This document shows, piece after piece, positions 14,735-19,614 of a stretch of DNA of 19,614 bases. Positions within the stretch are counted from its first letter, which is position 1; every line of letters starts with the position of its first letter. The notes under the pieces are model-generated. The model saw nothing but the letters and a program-made list of their open reading frames with translations. It did no database searches and had not been told where the DNA came from. The translations under genes and the position numbers were made by a program. Source of the DNA: Candidatus Doudnabacteria bacterium (GTDB lineage: Bacteria; Patescibacteriota; Doudnabacteria; UBA920; O2-02-FULL-48-8); assembly GCA_016198045.1 (NCBI GenBank), contig JACQJI010000019.1:1-19614 (forward strand), written 5' to 3'.

Positions 14735-14939
14735 GATGCAATTGCATAAATCCCAAGTAAATCAGGTTTGCTGCAGCCGCCGTCTCCGGATGGTTGGTTA
14801 GCTTATTTGCTTTAGGCACGAGCGTAACCCCGACCATTCCGGTCGGTTTTTTTATTTTTGCCAAAGGCAAAAAATAATCCCGACCTGCTCCGACTCGTAA
14901 CGTCGAAGCCGCAGCGTCGGGATAACACAAGGAGGAACT
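14735..14939 (+). ncRNA. Attenuator-like structured 5' leader
   Basis: In order: a hairpin closed by GGTTAGCT/AGC-g-TAACC (14796-14829); terminator arms CCGACC/GGTCGG with T7 (14830-14853); a perfect TTTTTGCC-AAA-GGCAAAAA hairpin (14855-14873); and a long stem TCCCGAC/GTCGGGA (14878-14922) containing inner CTGC/GCAG and CGAC/GTCG pairs. Four arms, CCCCGACC, GGTCGG, TCCCGACC and GTCGGGA, are mutually pairable (1:2 terminator, 2:3 antiterminator, 3:4 hairpin). The AAGGAGG ribosome site follows at 14929-14935. No known riboswitch class is recognised, and the ligand or signal is unknown. Confidence 0.5.
14830..14853 (+). terminator. Intrinsic terminator in the leader
   Basis: Stem CCGACC/GGTCGG, loop ATTCC, followed by seven T and then ATTTTT. 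It could end the TrpR-like gene transcript, or act as a conditional terminator ahead of the 76-aa gene. Confidence 0.8.
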
Positions 14940-15170
14940 ATGTGCGGCGGCGGAAACATTGCTTTCGGAAAGATGAGACGCACGAGAGAGTGGGGTCCAA
15001 AACGACTTACGAGGAGGATGAAAAGCCGGTGCGTCGAGATCCGGCGCCTGGAACGATCGCTGATCGAGAACATTGACAACGACGAGATTGCTGGAAAGCT
15101 TTTCGAGCACATGTCGAGGTTGATTGCTCGCAATCTACGCGACCGCGATGCGCTCCGCTGGTTCAAATGA
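14940..15170 (+). CDS. Small basic protein of unknown function (76 aa)
   Basis: Starts MCGGGNIAFGKMRRTREWGP, very rich in arginine, with a helical C-terminal part (VEIRRLERSLIENIDNDEIA and RLIARNLRDRDALRWF). No family is recognised. A textbook AAGGAGG ribosome site lies 4 nt before the ATG, which is the main evidence that it is real, together with a structured leader and a terminator after it. Codon use is GC-rich and unlike its neighbours but like the zinc-finger gene at 948-1340, with which it also shares the phrase VEIRR(L/I)ER. That similarity is too short to prove kinship. The charge suggests nucleic-acid binding (inference). Confidence 0.7.
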   Translation: MCGGGNIAFGKMRRTREWGPKRLTRRMKSRCVEIRRLERSLIENIDNDEIAGKLFEHMSRLIARNLRDRDALRWFK

Positions 15171-15185
15171 CAATCTGCTAGTGTC

Positions 15186-15220
15186 GAGGGGTTAGGCCTG
15201 TCCTGCCCCTCCCTTCTTTT
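15186..15220 (+). terminator. Terminator after the 76-aa gene
   Basis: GAGGGG (15186-15191) pairs with CCCCTC (15206-15211), with an inner AGG/CCT, followed by CCTTCTTTT. A moderate intrinsic terminator. Confidence 0.6.
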
Positions 15221-15226
15221 AAATGT

Positions 15227-15232
15227 TATACT
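15227..15232 (+). promoter_or_regulatory. -10 box of cysS
   Basis: TATACT, 12 nt before the ATG; no good -35. The spacing predicts a leader of about 5 nt, so cysS may be translated as a leaderless or near-leaderless mRNA. Confidence 0.45.
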
Positions 15233-15244
15233 TATGCTATATTC

Positions 15245-16627
15245 ATGCTTAACATTTTCAACTCGTTAACTCGCAAACTCGAAGCTCTTAAACCCATCAA
15301 AGACAAACAAGTGGGATTTTATGCTTGCGGGCCGACGGTTTATAACTACGTCCACATCGGCAATCTGCGAAGCATTCTGCTGGGCGATTTAATCCGGCGC
15401 GTATTGGAATATGACGGCTACCAAGTCAAGCACGTCATGAACATCACGGATGTCGGTCACCTGACTTCCGACGCCGACACGGGCGAAGACAAGATGGAAA
15501 AAGAAGCCAAGACTGAAATGGATGTTTATGGGATCGCGACCAAATATACTCGCGCTTTTTTGGAAGATATGAACGCGCTTAATATGCTTCCACCTCACGT
15601 CATGCCCAAGGCTTCCGAGCATATTGCTGAACAAATAAAACTAATCAAGTTGCTTATAGCTCGCGACATTGCCTACGAATCCGACGAAGCCGTGTACTTT
15701 GATGTTTCCAAGTTTCCGTCATACAACCAGCTCACGGGACAAAAACTCGGCTCCATGATGTTGGGAGCCAGGCAAGACGTGGTTCGGGATCCCAAAAAAA
15801 GAAATCCGATTGATTTTGTGCTTTGGTTTAAGGCAGTCGGCCGGTACCAAAACCACATCCTGCGCTGGGACTCGCCGTGGGGCGTAGGCTTCCCAGGCTG
15901 GCACATCGAATGTTCTGCCATGAGCGCTAAATACTTGGGACAGCCTTTTGATATCCACGCCGGCGGCATTGACCTCAAGTTTCCCCACCACTCCAATGAA
16001 ATCGCGCAATCCGAAGCAGCTGCAAAAAAACCTTTGGCAAACATTTGGGTGCACGGCGAGCATTTGTTGATTGACGCCTCAAAAATGGCAAAATCAGAAG
16101 GCAACTTCGTCACGTTGAAAACTCTTACGGATAAGGGATACAGTCCCCTGGCATTCCGATATCTTACTTTGACTGCGCACTACCGCACCAAACTTAATTT
16201 CACTTGGGATGCGCTGACAGCGGCACAGAACGCGCTCAATAATTTATACCAAGAAATTTCCAGTTACGACCAGCCAAAAGTCGGCTGTGCCGAGTTTGAG
16301 CAGCATTTTCAAGACGCGATCAACGACGACCTCAATCTGCCGCAAGCTTTGGCTATAACTCATGATTTGGTCCGTTCAGAATACCCGGGCTCGGCAAAGT
16401 TGCAATCCCTATTGAAGTTCGACCAAGTTCTTGGTTTGAAATTAAAAGAAACGTGGGAAGAAGCCAGGAAAATCCCAGATGTAGTCAGCCGATTTATCGG
16501 CTCACGGGAGGAAGCGCGCAAGGCCAAAAATTTTACCAAAGCAGATGAATTGCGCAAAGCAATAGAAAAAGAAGGCTATCTGGTCGAGGATACTCCCGAC
16601 GGCTATCGGTTAAAAAAGAAATTTTAG
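15245..16627 (+). CDS. cysS: Cysteine--tRNA ligase
   Basis: Class I synthetase that attaches cysteine to tRNA-Cys. FYACGPTVYNYVHIGN contains the first zinc ligand C28 and the HIGH-type motif HIGN (37-40). GWHIECSAM gives C223, and FPHHSNEIAQSEA supplies the His/Glu ligands near 248-252. The KMSKS loop reads KMAKS (280-284). The 460-aa length is normal. The C-terminal helical anticodon domain ends with YLVEDTPDGYRLKKKF. There is no Shine-Dalgarno; the start is set by the family's N-terminus (MLNIFNSLTRKLE) and the -10 box just upstream. It is monocistronic, between two terminator/palindrome regions. Confidence 0.97.
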   Translation: MLNIFNSLTRKLEALKPIKDKQVGFYACGPTVYNYVHIGNLRSILLGDLIRRVLEYDGYQVKHVMNITDVGHLTSDADTGEDKMEKEAKTEMDVYGIATKYTRAFLEDMNALNMLPPHVMPKASEHIAEQIKLIKLLIARDIAYESDEAVYFDVSKFPSYNQLTGQKLGSMMLGARQDVVRDPKKRNPIDFVLWFKAVGRYQNHILRWDSPWGVGFPGWHIECSAMSAKYLGQPFDIHAGGIDLKFPHHSNEIAQSEAAAKKPLANIWVHGEHLLIDASKMAKSEGNFVTLKTLTDKGYSPLAFRYLTLTAHYRTKLNFTWDALTAAQNALNNLYQEISSYDQPKVGCAEFEQHFQDAINDDLNLPQALAITHDLVRSEYPGSAKLQSLLKFDQVLGLKLKETWEEARKIPDVVSRFIGSREEARKAKNFTKADELRKAIEKEGYLVEDTPDGYRLKKKF

Positions 16628-16642
16628 AAATAACTTTTTGCA

Positions 16643-16695
16643 ATCCTGAATTTAATTCAGGATCTCTCCTTGAGATGCTGAATCGAGTTCAGCAT
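16643..16695. repeat. Twin REP-like hairpins after cysS
   Basis: Two palindromes in tandem: ATCCTGAAT-TTA-ATTCAGGAT (16643-16663) and ATGCTGAA-TCGAG-TTCAGCAT (16675-16695). They are joined by ATCTC-TCCTT-GAGAT, which can form a third, competing hairpin with both. There is no T-run, so termination is uncertain. The pattern resembles dispersed palindromes of CPR genomes (recollection). Confidence 0.7.
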
Positions 16696-16701
16696 TGCGC
16701 A

Positions 16702-16707
16702 TATAAA
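16702..16707 (+). promoter_or_regulatory. -10 box of the small membrane-protein gene
   Basis: TATAAA, 6 nt before the ATG at 16714. Transcription would begin at or next to the start codon, giving a leaderless mRNA. No clear -35. Confidence 0.4.
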
Positions 16708-16713
16708 CGATCC

Positions 16714-17058
16714 ATGAAAATACTTGTCATCCTACTCATGCTCGGCTCGGAGTCTCTGGCGATTTGGTACGAAATGATAGGAGCCAAGAACTACACCCAA
16801 AACCAGCCAGTCGGCAAAATTTTTCTATTTCTGGCTCCAGCGGTTATCGGCGCCGGCTTTGGTTTGCTCTTAGCTTACGTCCTAGGCATCAAAGCTTTCA
16901 AAAACATTTGGGTGGTAAGTGTTATCTCTATTACTTCCATTGTCATTGCCGAGCCAATTTTAATTTACGCCGTATTTCGTGAGTTGCCCACGCGCGGCGC
17001 GCTGATTGGGTTTGTTCTTGGTGTAGTCGGCCTGCTCTCAGCAGTCTTCCTCAAATAA
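16714..17058 (+). CDS. Small four-helix membrane protein (114 aa)
   Basis: Four hydrophobic stretches: MKILVILLMLGSESLAIW, IFLFLAPAVIGAGFGLLLAY, WVVSVISITSIVIAEPILIY and LIGFVLGVVGLLSAVFL. No family is assigned; length and spacing recall small four-TM transporters or half-size EamA-like proteins, which is only a guess. The in-frame ATG at 16675 is rejected because it would start inside the second palindrome; the ATG at 16714 directly precedes the hydrophobic N-terminus. The stop codon TAA shares its last base with the ATG of the MFS gene, which indicates coupling. Confidence 0.75.
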   Translation: MKILVILLMLGSESLAIWYEMIGAKNYTQNQPVGKIFLFLAPAVIGAGFGLLLAYVLGIKAFKNIWVVSVISITSIVIAEPILIYAVFRELPTRGALIGFVLGVVGLLSAVFLK

Positions 17059-18248
17059 TGATTCACAATCCCATCCGCTCCAACATCGCCAAAATTTACC
17101 TGATCCAGATTTTGCGCTGGTCCATGCTGGTGATTCCAACCTTTGTCTTGTTTCTGCAGGACAATGGGCTTAGTATGCAGCAAGTGCTGATCACGCAAGC
17201 GGTTTTTTCCATCGTCATAGTCGTCATGGAAATTCCTTCCGGTTACTTTGCAGACTCAATCGGTCGCAAAACTTCCATCATCATTGGATGTATTCTGGGA
17301 TTCTTTGGTTATGTGGTCTATTCTCTGTCTTACGGTTTTGCCGGGTTTCTGGTGGCCGAAACATTTTTGGGTATCAGCGCCAGCTTTATTTCCGGAGCAG
17401 ATTCGGCCATGCTCTATGACACGCTGGCCGAACTTGAGGAAACCGACAATTACCAGAAAACTGAGGGCAGGAAAATTTTTTTCCAAAGCAGCGCTGAAGG
17501 AATTGCCAGTATCGCCGGCGGCTTGCTGGCCCTAATCAGCCTCAGGTTCCCATTCTATATCCAAACCGGCATTCTGGCACTGGCCATACCACTCGCGTTC
17601 TCGCTCAAGGAACCCAAATATCAGCAACCGGATCCGTCGGAATGGAATGTGACAGGCATGCTGAAAGCCATAAAATTTGCTCTCAACGACCACCCGCAAG
17701 TTAAATGGCTGATTATTTACTCGGGCTTGGTTGCGGCCGCAACCCTCAACGTGGTCTGGTTTATCCAGCCGTACTTCAAACTGGTTGGCTTGCCGTTGGC
17801 GTTATTTGGGATTGCTTGGGCCATACTCCAGTTTTGCGCGGCAATATTCGCCCTGCTTGCGCATCGAACAGAAGCGCTGCTTGGACGCGCAACATCGCTA
17901 ATCTCACTAATACTTTTGTCATCGGCCGGGTATTTTTTCATCAGTTACTTTCAAGCATTCTGGGCTCTCCCCTTTCTTTTGATTTTTTACTTCGTCAGAG
18001 GCATCAACGGCCCGGTATTGAAAGACTATATCAATCGGCTCATTCCGTCCGAGATCCGAGCCACTGTGCTGTCTGTCCAATCGCTGATTACCCGCGTGAT
18101 CTTTTCTTTTTTGGGCCCAATACTCGGCTATCTTACTGACCAGTATTCGCTTTCGTTCGCTTTCCTAATCGCCGGTTTAATCTTCCTTGCTTCCGGTTTG
18201 ATTTCGATTATGTTCCTCTATAAACATAAGGTGCTGTATGAACATTAA
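17058..18248 (+). CDS. Major facilitator superfamily transporter
   Basis: A 396-aa protein with about 12 hydrophobic segments. The signature of MFS motif A is in the loop after helix 2: EIPSGYFADSIGRK (58-71). A second motif-A-like loop is weak (HRTEALLGRATSL). Such proteins move small molecules with ion gradients; the substrate cannot be told. It starts at TAATG overlapping the preceding membrane-protein gene and its end overlaps the HAD gene by 11 bp, so the three form one operon. Confidence 0.92.
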   Translation: MIHNPIRSNIAKIYLIQILRWSMLVIPTFVLFLQDNGLSMQQVLITQAVFSIVIVVMEIPSGYFADSIGRKTSIIIGCILGFFGYVVYSLSYGFAGFLVAETFLGISASFISGADSAMLYDTLAELEETDNYQKTEGRKIFFQSSAEGIASIAGGLLALISLRFPFYIQTGILALAIPLAFSLKEPKYQQPDPSEWNVTGMLKAIKFALNDHPQVKWLIIYSGLVAAATLNVVWFIQPYFKLVGLPLALFGIAWAILQFCAAIFALLAHRTEALLGRATSLISLILLSSAGYFFISYFQAFWALPFLLIFYFVRGINGPVLKDYINRLIPSEIRATVLSVQSLITRVIFSFLGPILGYLTDQYSLSFAFLIAGLIFLASGLISIMFLYKHKVLYEH

Positions 18249-18714
18249 AGCTATAATTTTCGACTGGGGTGGGACATTGTTTGACAAAAACGGTGAAATC
18301 TCCGGAGCGTACGAATTGCTTACATTTTGCAAAGCAAAAGGATATCGTCTGGCGGTGGCCACGATCACGACCATGGAAACTGGGGAAGAACGGATAAATA
18401 GAATCAAATCATCACGACTTGGGAAATTTTTCGAAATCATAAAAGCTTGCCACCTCGACCCAAGCAAGGTTCACGAGGTAACGGATGATAAGGGCCGGTT
18501 GTTTGACAAAATAGTCGAATATTTTAATTTTCCACAATCGGAAATTATGATTATCGGCGACCGCACATTCAGAGATATCAGATACGCAACACTCAAAGGA
18601 CACCCAAGCATTTGGGTCAAAAACGGCAAATTTGCTCATGAGCTGCCCAACGACCAAACCGGCCAGCCGACTTATACTGTAAAGTACCTTTCAGAAATCA
18701 TGAAAATAATTTGA
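18238..18714 (+). CDS. HAD-superfamily hydrolase-like protein
   Basis: A 158-aa capless HAD fold. Motif I is FDWGGTLFD (8-16): the nucleophile D9 is present but the usual second Asp (DxD) is replaced by Gly, as in some phosphonatase-like members. Motif II is near VATIT (40-43), a motif III lysine is likely K85 or K91 and motif IV reads IIGDRTFRDI (D108, D113). Phosphatase activity is possible but weakened by the missing general acid/base. It begins within the MFS gene with AAGGTG as a ribosome site. A consensus promoter for the next unit overlaps its stop codon. Confidence 0.85.
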   Translation: MNIKAIIFDWGGTLFDKNGEISGAYELLTFCKAKGYRLAVATITTMETGEERINRIKSSRLGKFFEIIKACHLDPSKVHEVTDDKGRLFDKIVEYFNFPQSEIMIIGDRTFRDIRYATLKGHPSIWVKNGKFAHELPNDQTGQPTYTVKYLSEIMKII

Positions 18715-18739
18715 CATTTTTCCCGTTTGGGTGTATAAT
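18711..18739 (+). promoter_or_regulatory. Perfect consensus promoter before dnaB (distal)
   Basis: TTGACA (18711-18716), 17-bp spacer, TATAAT (18734-18739), with no mismatch. The -35 overlaps the TGA stop of the HAD gene. Transcription from about 18746 meets the terminator at 18765-18788 within roughly 45 nt. Confidence 0.85.
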
Positions 18740-18764
18740 TATAAATAGTTAAATATGTTTGACA

Positions 18765-18788
18765 TGGCGGCAAAAAGCCGCTATTTTT
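18765..18788 (+). terminator. Intrinsic terminator between promoter and dnaB
   Basis: Stem TGGCGGC/GCCGCTA (one G-U), loop AAAAA, then TTTTTG. It can end the MFS/HAD operon and also stop transcripts from the perfect promoter just upstream. Confidence 0.75.
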
Positions 18789-18789
18789 G

Positions 18790-18827
18790 TTGTCCACCCT
18801 TTTTCCCCGCTGTCCACATTGTCCACT
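18790..18827 (+). promoter_or_regulatory. Three DnaA-box-like sites
   Basis: TTGTCCACC (18790-18798), CTGTCCACA (18810-18818) and TTGTCCACT (18819-18827), each one base from TTGTCCACA, the form of DnaA box used in actinobacteria and close to TTATCCACA. Centres are 20 and 9 bp apart, all in the same orientation. The third covers the -35 of the proximal dnaB promoter. Confidence 0.5.
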
Positions 18828-18848
18828 TTTAGTAAAGCCACATATAAT
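18819..18848 (+). promoter_or_regulatory. Proximal dnaB promoter
   Basis: TTGTCC (18819-18824), 18-bp spacer, TATAAT (18843-18848). The -10 ends 10 nt before the ATG, so the transcript would have a leader of about 3-4 nt. No Shine-Dalgarno is present. Confidence 0.65.
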
Positions 18849-18858
18849 AATCACAGAC

Positions 18859-19614
18859 ATGGCCAAAAAATCCCAAGAAATCAAACCCGACCAGGACTAC
18901 CTTAATCGCCTTCCCCCGCAAAACCTCGAGGCTGAGCAGTCAATACTCGGCTCCTTGATGCTGGACCGCGACGCCATCATCAAGATCGCGGATACGCTTT
19001 CGGCTGATGATTTTTACGACGATAAGCACGCCGCGATTTACCGGGCGATTCTGCGGCTGTTTGACGAGCGAAGCTCCATCGACATTCTGACTGTGGCCAA
19101 CAAACTGGACGAAGGCGGCAGCTTGGAAAAAACCGGCGGCATGAGCTACCTGACTACCCTGGTAAATTCCGTGCCATCGGCAGCCCACGTCATTCACTAC
19201 GCCAACATCGTCAGAAGAAAAGGAACCTTGCGCCGCCTGATTTCCCAGGCTGGCGAAATTATCAGTTTGGGTTACCGGGAAGAGGAAGATTTGGACGCTA
19301 TATTGGATCAAGCGGAGCAAAGATTGTTTTCTGTCTCGCAAAAATATCTTAAGCAAAACTTCGTCCCCTTAAGCGAAATACTGCACGAAACGTTTGACCG
19401 GCTGGACGAACTGCACCGCGAAAAAGGCAAATTGCGCGGCGTGCCCACCAACTTCACCGACTTGGACTACAAATTGGGCGGACTGCAAAAATCCGACCTC
19501 GTCATTCTGGCAGCCCGGCCGTCTATGGGCAAAACTTCATTGGCGCTGGATATAGTCAGGCACGTGGCCGTGAACCTGAAAAAGCCCGTGGGCGTGTTTT
19601 CTTTGGAAATGAGC
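18859..19614 (+). CDS. dnaB: Replicative DNA helicase, 5' part
   Basis: The reading frame from the ATG at 18859 stays open to the window end (252 codons); the rest lies outside. The N-terminal domain starts with LPPQNLEAEQSILGSLMLDR, typical of DnaB, and continues through DDFYDDKHAAIYRAI and GGMSYLTTLVNSVPSA. The linker and RecA-like domain follow, with GVPTNFTDLDYKLGGLQKSD, Walker A ARPSMGKTS (about 226-234) and FSLEMS at the cut. DnaB is the hexameric helicase that unwinds DNA at the replication fork. It is preceded by two promoters, a terminator and DnaA-box-like sites. Confidence 0.97.
   Translation, partial: MAKKSQEIKPDQDYLNRLPPQNLEAEQSILGSLMLDRDAIIKIADTLSADDFYDDKHAAIYRAILRLFDERSSIDILTVANKLDEGGSLEKTGGMSYLTTLVNSVPSAAHVIHYANIVRRKGTLRRLISQAGEIISLGYREEEDLDAILDQAEQRLFSVSQKYLKQNFVPLSEILHETFDRLDELHREKGKLRGVPTNFTDLDYKLGGLQKSDLVILAARPSMGKTSLALDIVRHVAVNLKKPVGVFSLEMS

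Noticed and set aside
14735..14853. Known riboswitch class in the leader before the 76-aa gene
   Set aside because: I compared it by eye with remembered ydaO, yybP and mini-ykkC patterns and found no convincing conserved core.

Overview
This window most likely comes from a Candidate Phyla Radiation (Patescibacteria) bacterium, probably a Parcubacteria-type lineage. That assignment is inference from gene content and style. It rests on a short DnaX, a stand-alone VirD4/TraG-like ATPase among large proteins of unknown function, several small genes I cannot name, many genes without a Shine-Dalgarno site, and intergenic gaps full of short palindromes and AT-rich word repeats. UGA ends several genes (the genes ending at 14022, 18714 and 3311), so the standard bacterial code fits and the UGA=Gly recoding of Gracilibacteria/SR1 does not.

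Layout. Positions 1-950 hold a small coiled-coil gene, an intact tRNA-Gln(UUG) on the minus strand, and a graveyard of tRNA-Gln fragments and hairpin palindromes around it. Positions 948-1340 hold a small GC-rich gene with a DksA/TraR-type C4 zinc finger. From 12932 down to 1350 nearly everything is on the minus strand: two large cysteine-free helical proteins (604 and 984 aa), three small proteins, an 849-aa membrane-anchored VirD4/TraG-like ATPase, two more small proteins, then, after an 89-bp palindromic element flanked by 6-bp direct repeats, a 200-aa protein, a GtrA-family membrane protein and dnaX. A consensus promoter at 13007-12979 reads into the large-protein operon. Its -35 box overlaps the -35 box of an equally good divergent promoter for a CorA-like gene.

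From 13001 onward all genes are on the plus strand: a CorA-like transporter lacking the GMN signature, a TrpR/YerC-type regulator bracketed by two near-identical 26-bp palindromes, a structured attenuator-like leader ahead of a 76-aa basic protein, cysS, a pair of REP-like hairpins, a small membrane protein, an MFS transporter, a HAD-family protein, and the start of dnaB (cut by the window end). The dnaB upstream region has a perfect -35/-10 promoter that runs straight into an intrinsic terminator, then three DnaA-box-like sites, then a second promoter only 10 nt from the ATG.

How the parts may work together: the core genes (dnaX, dnaB, cysS, tRNA-Gln) are ordinary housekeeping. The minus-strand block 4126-12932 looks like one operon for a membrane-associated ATPase with large helical partner proteins; no pilin, VirB4, relaxase or other conjugation gene is seen, so its job is unknown. 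The best candidates for undescribed biology are that locus, the palindromic element at 4016-4104, the TrpR-like gene with its flanking palindromes and the attenuator-like leader next to it, and the dnaB control region.
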